A model generated the notes under the pieces. The model had not been told where the DNA came from, did not search any database, and saw nothing but the letters and a program-made list of their open reading frames with translations. From positions 124,001 to 188,000 of the forward strand of contig NZ_SRMP01000002.1 in assembly GCF_005925325.1 (NCBI RefSeq): a stretch of DNA of 64,000 nt, written 5' to 3'. The position numbers and the translations under genes were made by a program. Source of the DNA: Pedobacter helvus. GTDB taxonomy: Bacteria > Bacteroidota > Bacteroidia > Sphingobacteriales > Sphingobacteriaceae. Shown here one piece after another: positions 1-8,558 of the stretch (its first letter is position 1; every line of letters starts with the position of its first letter).

Positions 1-581
1 GCAACGTATAAATGCGTATTCACAATACTGGAAGCCTTCTTAGCGATTTTGATGATCCAATCGATATCTGCGCTGTATTTATATTGTAAATCGTAAGGTT
101 CGGTTAAGCTGCGTTTAATGTATATTGCTTGATGGCTGATGCTCATCCCGTATTTAAAGCTGCGCCAAGTGAATGTTTCTGGTGCTTGGTGTCTACGCTG
201 TCCTAAGCTGTTCCAATTTTCATCGTACATTTCCGTTTCTCCGTAGTAAATATCAGCGTTTGGCGCCGTGGCAAATACCTTTTCTACGGTATCCAATTCG
301 TAGATTTCATCACCAGAGTTCATGAACAAAACGTAATCGCCGGTTGCAAGCGCTAAGCCTTTGTTCATGGCATCGTAAATACCTTTATCTTTTTCCGAAA
401 TCAGCTTTGCTAAACGGCCTTCGTATTTCTTGATAATGTTTAAAGTTCCATCGGTAGAAGCGCCATCTATCACTACATATTCGATATTTTTATAACTTTG
501 GTTAAGTACCGAAAGTATGGTACGTTCAATATCTTTTGCGTTGTTGTATACGATGGTGATGACAGATAGTTTGGGAAGCAT
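1..581 (-). CDS. Family 2 glycosyltransferase, C-terminus cut by window edge
   Basis: This partial gene starts at an ATG whose complement lies at 579-581 and runs off the left edge, so only about 193 N-terminal residues are visible. The start MLPKLSVITIVYNNAKDIER is the classic GT-A opening (SVITIVYN). It is followed by QSYKNIEYVVIDGASTDGT and then DKGIYDAMNKGLALATGDY, the nucleotide-sugar and Asp-motif region of GT2 enzymes; FMNSGDE is the DxD-like part. Enzymes of this family add a sugar from a nucleotide donor to a growing glycan at the cytoplasmic membrane. It lies 55 bp downstream of another minus-strand glycosyltransferase, so co-transcription is likely. Donor and acceptor cannot be told. 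Family assignment is firm. Confidence 0.9.
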   Translation of the reverse strand, partial: MLPKLSVITIVYNNAKDIERTILSVLNQSYKNIEYVVIDGASTDGTLNIIKKYEGRLAKLISEKDKGIYDAMNKGLALATGDYVLFMNSGDEIYELDTVEKVFATAPNADIYYGETEMYDENWNSLGQRRHQAPETFTWRSFKYGMSISHQAIYIKRSLTEPYDLQYKYSADIDWIIKIAKKASSIVNTHLYV

Positions 582-636
582 AATGCAAGTTTAAGGATAA
601 GTAAGAGAATTTCTTGTTTAGTAGTGACGAAAGCCC

Positions 637-1920
637 TTACTTCGGCATATCATCCACCAACTTCAAATACAAGGCGGCATGTTGCTCGGCAATTACTGCT
701 GGAGCAAACTTACTTAGCACGGTTCTCCTAGCTTCTTTCTGTACTTCGTCTTTCCGCTCATGAAGGAATAACCATTCAATACCGTCCGCTAAATCTGAAG
801 CATCTTTATATCTGGCTAAGTAACCGTTTTGCAGATGTTTCACCATATCGGGAATGCCGCCCGTAGTAAAAGCGATAACTGGAGTAGCACAAGCTAAACT
901 TTCCATCACGGTGTTGGGTAGGTTATCTTCTAATGATGGAGTGATAAAAGCATCTGCCGCAGCGTAACATTTGGCCAAATGCTCATCTTTATTAATGGTT
1001 CCTAAAAATGTAGTTTTAAAAGGAAATTTCGGAGGGTTTTGTTCGTCCTTATTGCCGAAAATCACCAATTCTATTTGTTCGTTCGGAATTTCTGGTCGAC
1101 GGGAAAGTTCGAATAATGCATCGATCAAATACTGCGTACCCTTATGTTTATCATTTTTAGAGGGCATAAAACCGCTCATCAGTACAAATTTCTCTGGTGC
1201 TATCTTCAGTATTTTCTTCGCCTCAGTTTTTACGTAAGGTTTAAAAACATCCACCTCGATGGTGTTTGGAATAACAGAAGTATGGCGTAAACCTAATAAG
1301 CTACTTTCCTTTACCGACTGTGCCATCCAATTGCTTGGTGCCACCACATGAAAGTTCAACTCAGAGTAGGCTTTTTGTTTGCGTTTCCACGTTTGGTGAG
1401 AGATGTCTTTCGGCCCGCTCATTTTTAGCAAGGGGCAATTGCCGCATTGACGATGATAGTTTTCGCAGCTGTAGCGTACATGGCAGCCACCAGTAAAGGC
1501 ATTACTATCATGGAAAGTCCACACAATAGGTTTCTCCAGTTCGTCCAATTCTGCCAAAAACTTCGGACTTAAAAACCCATGGTTAATCCAATGGATATGA
1601 ATCAAATCTGCCTCTTGAACCAATTTATTTTTGATTACACTTTTACCAAACCACTGTAAGGAAAAAGGGGTTTTTACTTCTGCTTTTGAAAAAGCTTTAG
1701 CCAAATATCGTTCTGACATGATATTGAACACAGCTTTAGCTTTGGCAATTGGGCTTTTACTTAAATTGTAGATGCTCGGATTATTTCCGAATTTATAATA
1801 AACCAGCACTTTAGATTCGATGCCAATACTGTTCAACGCATCGCTTAATCTTAGGCAAGCCCTACCAGCGCCGCCATTGCCATCATAAGTATTTAGGTGT
1901 ACTACTTTCAAATCAATCAA
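637..1920 (-). CDS. GT4-type glycosyltransferase (GT-B fold)
   Basis: The 427-residue protein starts MIDLKVVHLNTYDGNGGAGRA, the N-terminal Rossmann strand and glycine loop of GT4 enzymes. The C-terminal donor-binding half has the (D/E)x7E motif DNLPNTVME, followed by SLACATPVIAFTTGGIPD, which normally contacts the nucleotide sugar. A Cys-rich patch (CHVRYSCENYHRQCGNCP, near residues 143-160) occurs in many Bacteroidota homologues I recall and may bind metal or form disulfides. It has no signal peptide or membrane span, so it should act at the inner face of the membrane in exopolysaccharide or O-antigen assembly. It sits upstream of the partial GT2 gene and diverges from the S41 protease gene. 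The sugar is unknown. Confidence 0.92.
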   Translation of the reverse strand: MIDLKVVHLNTYDGNGGAGRACLRLSDALNSIGIESKVLVYYKFGNNPSIYNLSKSPIAKAKAVFNIMSERYLAKAFSKAEVKTPFSLQWFGKSVIKNKLVQEADLIHIHWINHGFLSPKFLAELDELEKPIVWTFHDSNAFTGGCHVRYSCENYHRQCGNCPLLKMSGPKDISHQTWKRKQKAYSELNFHVVAPSNWMAQSVKESSLLGLRHTSVIPNTIEVDVFKPYVKTEAKKILKIAPEKFVLMSGFMPSKNDKHKGTQYLIDALFELSRRPEIPNEQIELVIFGNKDEQNPPKFPFKTTFLGTINKDEHLAKCYAAADAFITPSLEDNLPNTVMESLACATPVIAFTTGGIPDMVKHLQNGYLARYKDASDLADGIEWLFLHERKDEVQKEARRTVLSKFAPAVIAEQHAALYLKLVDDMPK

Positions 1921-2052
1921 AAATACATTTTTATGTTTAGGTTTGTAATATTTTAAGAATTGTTGGCTTGTTACGTGGCTAAATTGCTGAAATGCCAGCA
2001 GTATAACAATTCTACAATAAAACTATACCAAACACTAACTTATCACTAAAAA

Positions 2053-5000
2053 ATGAAGAATAGAAACCTGATTAGCAAGCTTGCTTTCGCGTTCTTAGCA
2101 ATGCCTTTATTGGCGAACGCACAAAATCAAACTTATTTCGCTAGTAATCCTGCGCTATCTCCAGATGCACAAACCGTAGTTTTTAGTTACGATGGCGATA
2201 TCTGGAAAGTGCCATTAAAAGGCGGCTTAGCATCTAGAATTACAGCCATGCAGGGCGAAGAAATCAATCCTAAGATATCTCCTGATGGCAAATGGTTGGC
2301 TTTTTCATCTAACCAGTATGGTAATTTTGATGTGTATTTGATGCCAATGACAGGTGGAGAAATTAAACAGTTGACTTTTAATGATGGCGCTGATGAAGTA
2401 GACAATTGGAGTTGGGATTCGAAAACGATTTACTTTACCTCTAGCCGCTACAACAACTATTCGAGTTATAAAGTGGGCATTAATGGCGGTACTGCGGTGC
2501 GTTTGTTCGATAACTATTTTAACACTACGCACCATATTGCCGAAGCTCCAGATGGTAGTTTGTTTTTTAGCGACACTTGGGAAAGTAAAAACTTTGCCAA
2601 TCGTAAACATTACAAAGGTGCGTTTAATCCAGATATCCAGTCTTATAATCCAAAAACTAAAACTTACAAGCGTTACACCGAATATTTAGGTAAAGACTTT
2701 TGGACCAGCATTGACCAAAAGGGAAACATCTATTTCGTGTCTGATGAGGGTAACGAAGAATATAACCTTTATACTTTTGTTAGCGGAAAGAAGACTGCTT
2801 TAACCAAATTCGATACTTCAATAAAACGTCCGTTTGTTGCTGCAAATGGCAATACCATTGTTTTTGAGAAAGATTATCAGTTGTTTGTGTACGATGTTGC
2901 CTCCAAAAAAACAGAGAAAATCAATATCAGTTCTTTTAGAAACCAGATGCTCACTAAAGAACAGGAATATGAGGTTAAAGCCAATATTTCCAACTTTGAT
3001 GTATCGCCAGATGGCAAAAAAATGGCCTTCATTTCTAGAGGCGAATTGTTTGTGAGCGATGTAGATGGAAAATTCATCCGCCAGATAAACAATAGTGGCG
3101 AAAGGGCATTAGAATTGAAGTGGTTGGCGGATAATAAAACCATTCTATTTAGCCAAACGGCGGATGGTTACCAAAATTGGTTTACGATTGTTGGCGATGG
3201 CAAATCGGTGGCTAAACAGTTGACAAAGGATAAAGCGAACAACCACGATATTGCTTTCAATAAAGCCAAAACACAAGCGGTTTATTTAAGCGGAAGAAAT
3301 GAATTGCGTGTGATGGACCTGAAAACTTTCCAAAGTAAAACGATGGTGAAAGACGAGTTTTGGGCTATCCAAAATTCGGCACCAAGCTTTTCGCCGAACG
3401 ATCAATATTTGCTTTTCACTGCTTTCCGCAATTTTGAGCAAGATATTTTGGTGCACGACATCAAAGCAAATCAAACCATCAATTTAACTAATACCGGCGT
3501 AACGGAAGCTAACCCGGTTTGGTCGCCAGACGGAAAGTACATTTATTTTACCAGCGCTCGTACCAAGCCGTCTTATCCTTTCGGGATGCAAGATGCACAT
3601 GTGTATCGAATGGCTTTAAACCACTATGATATGCCTTACCGTGCAGATAAATTTGATGAATTGTTTAAGGAAAGTGCACCCGCTACACCGAAGCAACCAG
3701 AAACAATAAAGGATGCGAAAAAACCTGCAGATACGGCAAAAAAGAAAGTAGAATCGAAACCTGCTCAAAAACTCATCACCATTAATACCCAACGTATTTT
3801 GGACAGGGTAGAATTGGTTAGTCCAGCGTTTGGCACACAATATTTAACTGATGTTTTGGCCAAAGGCGATAAAACTTATGTATTCTATTCATCAACACAT
3901 GAAGGCGTGCCAGCAAGTACCTATAGAACAATTATCGAACCTTTAGAGAACAATAAAACAGAAAAAGTTGCACCTGGAGGTTTTGGAATTGTAGAAGCTG
4001 CTGGTAAGCATTTCCTACTATCGAGAGGTACAGTAAACAAATACAACATCGATATGAACAAGGTTGATGCTTTAGATATCAGCTACAAATTCAGCAAAAA
4101 TCTAAATGCGGAGTTTAACCAAATGTTCTACGAAACTTGGGTAGGTTTAGACGAGAATTTCTACGATGAGAACTTCCACGGTGTAGATTGGGAGAAGATG
4201 AAAACCCGTTATGCGGCTTATTTGCCTTATGTCAATAATCGTGCTGATCTGCGTATTTTATTGAACGATATGTTAGGAGAATTGAACTCTTCGCACATGG
4301 GCTTCAATAGCTTTGGTACCGAAGAACGTAAAAACATGAACTACGTAACCAATGAAACGGGCATCATCTTCAACAACGAAAAACCTTATCAAATAGATAG
4401 AGTGGTGGCGAAAAGTAGTGCGATGCTGTTGGGCGATAAAATTGCTGCTGGCGATGTGCTAACTCACGTAAACGGTGTGAAAGTAGATCAAGCTGTAGAT
4501 AGGGATTTTTATTTCAGTAAACCATCGTTGGATAAGGAAATGAACTTGACTTTGTTGCGCAATGGTAAATCGGTAAGTGTGAATATCCACCCTCAAACAT
4601 CAGCTACACTTAAAGGGAATTTATACGATGAATGGATTGCCAACAACCGTAAGAACGTGGACGATTGGGGAAAAAATCGCATTGCTTATTCTTACATGAA
4701 AAACATGAGTACTGGTGAATTACAAACATTCTTGTTAGATATGGTGGAGCAGGAAAATAACAAAGATGCCATCATCTTAGATTTACGTTACAATACTGGC
4801 GGAAACGTACATGATGAGGTATTGAAGTTTTTATCGCAACGCCCTTATTTGCAATGGAAATATCGTGGTGGCAAGTTGAGTAATCAAAGTAATTTCGGTC
4901 CGGCGGTTAAGCCAATTGTATTGCTGATTAATGAACAATCGTTAAGTGATGCCGAAATGACTGCAGCTGGATTTAAACAGTTGAAACTGGGAAAAATCAT

Positions 5001-5229
5001 CGGTACAGAAACTTACCGTTGGATCATTTTCACTTCTGCAAAAGGTTTGGTAGATGGTTCTTCTTATCGATTACCATCTTGGGGTTGTTATACGATGGAT
5101 GGCAAAAACCTAGAAAAAGAAGGTGTGTCGCCAGATATTTTCGTTAAAAACACATTCGAAGATAAATTGGCGGGTAAAGATCCTCAGTTAGAGCGTGCGG
5201 TAGCTGAGATTATGAAAGATTTGAAATAA
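2053..5229 (+). CDS. Tricorn-like S41 family peptidase, secreted
   Basis: This 1058-residue protein has a signal peptide ending near NAQNQ, an N-terminal series of WD40-like PD40 repeats (for example NPALSPDAQTVVFSYDGDIW and NPVWSPDGKYIYFTS), a Lys/Pro-rich linker near residues 550-580, a core domain, a PDZ-like segment and a C-terminal S41 domain. The catalytic set of tricorn-like peptidases is visible: Ser747-His748 in LNSSHMGF, the nucleophile Ser965 with Asp966 in EQSLSDAE, and Glu1021 in NLEKEGVSPD. Family members degrade peptides, here presumably in the periplasm because of the signal peptide. The gene diverges from the glycosyltransferase at 637-1920, and a long palindrome lies after the stop. 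Nothing ties it to polysaccharide synthesis beyond position. Confidence 0.93.
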   Translation: MKNRNLISKLAFAFLAMPLLANAQNQTYFASNPALSPDAQTVVFSYDGDIWKVPLKGGLASRITAMQGEEINPKISPDGKWLAFSSNQYGNFDVYLMPMTGGEIKQLTFNDGADEVDNWSWDSKTIYFTSSRYNNYSSYKVGINGGTAVRLFDNYFNTTHHIAEAPDGSLFFSDTWESKNFANRKHYKGAFNPDIQSYNPKTKTYKRYTEYLGKDFWTSIDQKGNIYFVSDEGNEEYNLYTFVSGKKTALTKFDTSIKRPFVAANGNTIVFEKDYQLFVYDVASKKTEKINISSFRNQMLTKEQEYEVKANISNFDVSPDGKKMAFISRGELFVSDVDGKFIRQINNSGERALELKWLADNKTILFSQTADGYQNWFTIVGDGKSVAKQLTKDKANNHDIAFNKAKTQAVYLSGRNELRVMDLKTFQSKTMVKDEFWAIQNSAPSFSPNDQYLLFTAFRNFEQDILVHDIKANQTINLTNTGVTEANPVWSPDGKYIYFTSARTKPSYPFGMQDAHVYRMALNHYDMPYRADKFDELFKESAPATPKQPETIKDAKKPADTAKKKVESKPAQKLITINTQRILDRVELVSPAFGTQYLTDVLAKGDKTYVFYSSTHEGVPASTYRTIIEPLENNKTEKVAPGGFGIVEAAGKHFLLSRGTVNKYNIDMNKVDALDISYKFSKNLNAEFNQMFYETWVGLDENFYDENFHGVDWEKMKTRYAAYLPYVNNRADLRILLNDMLGELNSSHMGFNSFGTEERKNMNYVTNETGIIFNNEKPYQIDRVVAKSSAMLLGDKIAAGDVLTHVNGVKVDQAVDRDFYFSKPSLDKEMNLTLLRNGKSVSVNIHPQTSATLKGNLYDEWIANNRKNVDDWGKNRIAYSYMKNMSTGELQTFLLDMVEQENNKDAIILDLRYNTGGNVHDEVLKFLSQRPYLQWKYRGGKLSNQSNFGPAVKPIVLLINEQSLSDAEMTAAGFKQLKLGKIIGTETYRWIIFTSAKGLVDGSSYRLPSWGCYTMDGKNLEKEGVSPDIFVKNTFEDKLAGKDPQLERAVAEIMKDLK

Positions 5230-5301
5230 TGAAAATTGTTCAATGTTGGATTGCTTTATTGTTAGGATTATAGCAATTTAGCTTCTCATAATTGAAAATA
5301 G

Positions 5302-5334
5302 AAACTTACGAAGTTTTATAAACTTCGTAAGTTT
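5302..5334. repeat. 33-bp perfect palindrome (15-bp arms, 3-nt loop)
   Basis: The left arm AAACTTACGAAGTTT pairs perfectly with the right arm AAACTTCGTAAGTTT across a TAT loop. It lies between the S41 peptidase stop (5229) and the methyltransferase ATG (5346), only 11 bp before that ATG. There is no T-run after it, so it is not a standard terminator. It could be a dispersed repeat, a protein-binding palindrome or a structure affecting translation of the next gene. Confidence 0.8.
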
Positions 5335-5345
5335 ACCTCCACAAA

Positions 5346-6095
5346 ATGGCAAATTTATTAACCGACAGAGATTTTTGGGTAAAATATTGGGAAAGCAAAA
5401 CTGATTTATCGGTGGCAATTCCAGAGAATTATTTGTTTCATCAGCAATTAGGCGATATCGTTAAAAGAGATAAGGTAAAAACGGCGATAGAATTGGGAGG
5501 GTTTCCAGGCTATTACGCAGTTTTTTTGAAGAAGTATCTAGAGCTGGATGTGACTTTGTTGGATTATTTCGTACACGAGCCAATTACACATCAGTTGCTG
5601 CAAACTAATGGTTTGGCCAAAGATGATATCCATATCATTGAAACAGATTTGTTCAATTATCAGCCGGAAAAACAGTATGATTTAGTATTGAGTTGCGGTT
5701 TGATTGAGCATTTTAATGATACTGAAGATATCATCAACAGGCACATTCAATTCTTAAAACCTGGAGGTACATTGTTTATCACTTTGCCAAATTTCAGGGC
5801 ACTGAATGGCTGGTTCCAGAAGAACTTTGATAAAGAAAACTACGATAAACACAATATCGACTGCATGGATCCAGCTTTGCTGAAAGGTATTGTAGAAAAA
5901 GCAGGTTTGAAAGTTTCGCAGGCTCGTTATTTCGGCAAGTTCAGTATTTGGCTAGAAAACGAAAAAGAGAAGTCGGCAGGAGTGAAGCTATTCAAAAAAT
6001 TAACTTGGTTGGTTGGTAAGGTGTTTACTAAAATTGTTCCTTTTGATTCAAAACAACTATCGCCCTACATCATTATTGAAGCCAAAAAGATTTAA
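5346..6095 (+). CDS. Class I SAM-dependent methyltransferase
   Basis: The protein has 249 residues and no signal peptide. TAIELGGFPGYYAVFL is a variant SAM-binding motif I (ELGGFPG in place of ExGxGxG). It is followed by the acidic end of strand 2 (VTLLDYF), then the motif IV-like strand YDLVLSCGLIEHFNDT and the late motif LKPGGTLFITLPNFR, which together define the Methyltransf_11/23 type fold. The gene stands alone between a 33-bp palindrome and a repeat element, and converges with a glycosyltransferase gene. The neighbouring glycan genes suggest a sugar or glycolipid as substrate, but that is inference. Confidence 0.85.
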   Translation: MANLLTDRDFWVKYWESKTDLSVAIPENYLFHQQLGDIVKRDKVKTAIELGGFPGYYAVFLKKYLELDVTLLDYFVHEPITHQLLQTNGLAKDDIHIIETDLFNYQPEKQYDLVLSCGLIEHFNDTEDIINRHIQFLKPGGTLFITLPNFRALNGWFQKNFDKENYDKHNIDCMDPALLKGIVEKAGLKVSQARYFGKFSIWLENEKEKSAGVKLFKKLTWLVGKVFTKIVPFDSKQLSPYIIIEAKKI

Positions 6096-6164
6096 TGATA
6101 CTGATTTTAAGGTAATAAGGTTAATTCTTTAGCTGCGTTAGCACTTCTAACTCCCATTCAGCTA

Positions 6165-6295
6165 ATTTTCGGTCTCTTATTTTTCGGCTAGTAGCAATAA
6201 GCTAAGGCATTTACTTTAAAAGAAAAATAAGCGCCGAGAGTTTTTGTTACTTTTTGCGGTCAAAAAGTAAGAGCCCAGCGGCGGCGAGCCTCGAA
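6165..6295. repeat. Structured repeat element, copy 1
   Basis: This convergent spacer carries two strong inverted repeats. CTTATTTTTC (6176-6185) pairs with GAAAAATAAG (6222-6231). TTACTTTTTG (6247-6256) pairs with CAAAAAGTAA (6261-6270) around a CGGT tetraloop. CGGC just inside the first left arm can also pair with GCCG just after the first right arm, giving an A-B-A'-B' order. It is followed by a GC-rich tail GAGCCCAGCGGCGGCGAGC. A second copy with compensating changes lies at 59721-59884. No reading frame is evident. Confidence 0.8.
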
Positions 6296-6332
6296 AATAC
6301 ACTTTAGCTATTGTTTCAAAATACAACCTAAG

Positions 6333-7238
6333 TTAATTAAAACGTTGATGTAAATAACGTTTAATTCTAGTCCAAAGGCTACCTTTTCTGTTTGCTAAAA
6401 AGCTTTTAATGGCGGTGTAAGCCTTTTCATTTTCAACTATTTCAGTTGGAAATTGAGTAATTGGTTTTGGATTGATGATCACATTGTAGATGTCGTTAAT
6501 TCCCGAGTGTACACCAGTACCATCATGGCCAATATTGTTTACTAAAGATTGTGAAGGGTTCAAAGTTAATCCGCCTTTAAGGAAAATAGAAGCATACCAA
6601 CGAATGGCCCATGAATTGTTTCTTCCATTTTTGAAGTCTTGCATCTGTTTCCAAAAGTTCATGGTGCCTTCAATAGAAAACTCGTTTATTTTTTGACGAT
6701 CGAATTGCGCTAATAGTTTATCTATGTTTGGTTCGAAGTGTTGCCAAGCACTTTGCCAAGTTGCCCATCCCCAACTGGTGGCGGCTCTATAGAAAAAACT
6801 TTCCGGTAGGTTTTCTTGCTTTAAATGGTACATGTAGGCACCAATGTGCATCACTTTTTCTTCATCGCGATAGCGGTTTAGCGCCTCGTTGAAATAAGTT
6901 AACGTGTGCGGAGAAGAAACCAAATCATCCTCAAATACAATGACCTGCCCGTAGTTTTGGTTCAACTGTGTAACACCTTCAATTACTGAATTTGCAAGGC
7001 CCTTGTTGGTTTTGCTCTCCACAATTTTTACAGACTTGAAGCCCTCCACAGTTTTGATGAAATCCCGAACCTCCTTCACTTTTTCTTCATCGTTTTGCGT
7101 TTTAGCGCCGTCAGAGAAAATATATAAACGGGTATCTGCTGCGAGAAGATTTTGTTGTAAAAACTTAATAGTGCGCTCGGTATGCTGCGGTCGATTATAA
7201 ACAAATAAAGCTATTGGAGCTAGGTTTTGCATGTTCAA
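6333..7238 (-). CDS. GT-A fold glycosyltransferase, sugar-transferase-like
   Basis: The 301-residue protein starts NLAPIALFVYNRPQHTERTI, the opening strand of a GT-A nucleotide-sugar domain seen in so-called hemolytic-protein HlpA-like sugar transferases. LYIFSDGAK and VIVFEDDLVSSP follow; EDD is the expected DxD-type metal site. A mid-region SWGWATWQSAWQ is characteristic of this subfamily, which resembles enzymes that modify exopolysaccharide. It has no signal peptide or clear membrane span. Either Met1 or Met3 could start the protein. It is convergent with the methyltransferase at 5346-6095, with the structured repeat between them. Donor and acceptor are unknown. Confidence 0.85.
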   Translation of the reverse strand: MNMQNLAPIALFVYNRPQHTERTIKFLQQNLLAADTRLYIFSDGAKTQNDEEKVKEVRDFIKTVEGFKSVKIVESKTNKGLANSVIEGVTQLNQNYGQVIVFEDDLVSSPHTLTYFNEALNRYRDEEKVMHIGAYMYHLKQENLPESFFYRAATSWGWATWQSAWQHFEPNIDKLLAQFDRQKINEFSIEGTMNFWKQMQDFKNGRNNSWAIRWYASIFLKGGLTLNPSQSLVNNIGHDGTGVHSGINDIYNVIINPKPITQFPTEIVENEKAYTAIKSFLANRKGSLWTRIKRYLHQRFN

Positions 7239-7251
7239 AAATACGTTATTT

Positions 7252-7337
7252 AACCATATAAGAAATATAAGTTCATTTAAGAAAGGTGATAAGGAGAAAA
7301 ATCTTATAATTTCTTATATGCCTTACATGGTTTAAGT
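7252..7337. repeat. Inverted repeat, AACCATrTAAG family (downstream of GxxExxY gene)
   Basis: CATATAAGAAATATAAG (7255-7271) faces CTTATAATTTCTTATATG (7303-7320), an almost perfect inverted repeat with one inserted A. The right part continues into CCTTACATGGTTT, so its complement reads AAACCATGTAAGGCATATAAG. This matches the unit at 7814-7845 on the other side of the GxxExxY gene. Confidence 0.75.
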
Positions 7338-7349
7338 ATAACAAGTATT

Positions 7350-7760
7350 TTAAAACAATTCTTCGAAATATTCATTTACATAGGTTTTTTGCCCCTCAGA
7401 ATAAATATGCGTGCAATTAAAGTTGAGCATTAAGCCCATCGGTTTCCTAAGTAATTTCATGTACGTTAACAGCTGTGCCTTATGAATTGGCAGAACCGTT
7501 TCAACTGACTTTAATTCAACAACTAATATATCTTCTATTAGAAAATCACATCGTAACGAAGCATTAATTTCAGTTCCTTTATAATTTATCGGTAAGTTAA
7601 ACTCACTTTTAAAATTGATGTCCCTCAGGGAAAGCTCATGTGCTAAACACTGTTGATAAATGTTTTCTAAAAGACCAGGCCCTAGAGCACGGTGCACTTC
7701 GATGGCAGCGCCATTTATTCGATAGACTAAATCTTTGAGGTATTCTTTTGGAGTAAGCAT
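7350..7760 (-). CDS. GxxExxY protein, PD-(D/E)XK nuclease fold
   Basis: The 136-residue protein carries the name-giving motif as GPGLLENIY near residue 27, after IEVHRAL. The nuclease-fold core is visible as RCDFLIEDILVVELKSVE, with Asp and the E-x-K pair typical of PD-(D/E)XK proteins, followed by AQLLTYMKLL, a conserved helix. The biochemical role of this family is not established to my knowledge; it is common and patchily distributed in Bacteroidota. The gene is flanked on both sides by related inverted-repeat units (7252-7337 and 7814-7845) and splits a run of glycan genes, which suggests insertion as a small cassette. Confidence 0.9.
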   Translation of the reverse strand: MLTPKEYLKDLVYRINGAAIEVHRALGPGLLENIYQQCLAHELSLRDINFKSEFNLPINYKGTEINASLRCDFLIEDILVVELKSVETVLPIHKAQLLTYMKLLRKPMGLMLNFNCTHIYSEGQKTYVNEYFEELF

Positions 7761-7813
7761 AGGAAGATGTTTACCCTAATTTAAGAAAAATCTAATAACC
7801 GTTTAATGCTTGT

Positions 7814-7845
7814 AAACCATGTAAGACATAGAAGTTCAATTAAGG
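7814..7845. repeat. AACCATrTAAG family unit (upstream of GxxExxY gene)
   Basis: AACCATGTAAGACATAGAAG followed by TTCAATTAAGG aligns with AACCATATAAGAAATATAAG followed by TTCATTTAAG at 7252-7281. The two units are in the same orientation on either side of the GxxExxY gene. The rest of the 150-bp spacer shows no gene. Confidence 0.7.
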
Positions 7846-7910
7846 TTACTTATTATTCATAGGGCTAATATCTTAATCTCCTGCGCTGATTTATGTACCT
7901 GTAGAAGCAT

Positions 7911-8558
7911 CTAGATGCTCAAGCAGTTATCTGTTTTATAGAAAACCGAAGTTGCCTTGTTGTAAAATAAGCCAGGAGAAATGCCAGAAAAAGAAAGTTC
8001 CTTAAAACCTTTGTCCTTTAAAAAGATACGAGCTTCTTCATAAGTTTCACGTTCCGAGTCGTCTAAAACCAAAACACCTTTATCAGAAAGCGCATCTACG
8101 CTGTGTTTGCAGCAATTTACACGATCTCTTCCATCCACAATAATCACATCAAACTTTTCGTTTAACAGCTTCGCCTTTTGACTGTACTCCCCATTTGGTT
8201 CAAGTTTGGTGAAGATCATTTCTGCGTTTGGCGCTTTTTCGTTAACGATTTTCTTGTACCAAGCTTCATCATGTTCTACAGAAACCACTCGCTTTACATT
8301 TTTGGCATAAAATAGCGTAGAGTTTCCCGAACCGTATTCAAAAATGATTAAGTCTTTATGTAGTCTCCCTTTAATAAAATCGATGAACGAATAGGTAACC
8401 CAAGGAATAGGCTGGTTATTTGCGTCTACTGCTTGGTGGTTATCAAAAGCCGTAAACCAACCGATTGAGGATAAATAGCCTTTATGACCGTATGATAGTA
8501 GCGCAGCCAAACGCTTTGGTTTAGCCAGTAATGTTGCTAGTGCTTTAAGTTTGCTCAA
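7911..8558 (-). CDS. Class I SAM-dependent methyltransferase
   Basis: The 215-residue protein has a SAM-binding motif at LIIFEYGSGNSTLFYAKNVK, the acidic strand-2 end VVSVEHDEAWYKKI and a motif IV-like strand KFDVIIVDGRDRVNCC, then VLVLDDSERETYEEA. The pattern resembles FkbM/Methyltransf_24-type enzymes that often modify sugars or lipids. No signal peptide is present. Its start overlaps the end of the flippase gene by 4 bp (8555-8558), so the pair is translationally coupled, and the flippase is the upstream gene on this strand. This supports a role on the exported glycan. The exact substrate is unknown. Confidence 0.85.
   Translation of the reverse strand: MSKLKALATLLAKPKRLAALLSYGHKGYLSSIGWFTAFDNHQAVDANNQPIPWVTYSFIDFIKGRLHKDLIIFEYGSGNSTLFYAKNVKRVVSVEHDEAWYKKIVNEKAPNAEMIFTKLEPNGEYSQKAKLLNEKFDVIIVDGRDRVNCCKHSVDALSDKGVLVLDDSERETYEEARIFLKDKGFKELSFSGISPGLFYNKATSVFYKTDNCLSI

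Noticed and set aside
5302..5334. Rho-independent terminator for the S41 peptidase
   Set aside because: The palindrome is not followed by a T-run on either strand, so it is listed as a repeat instead.
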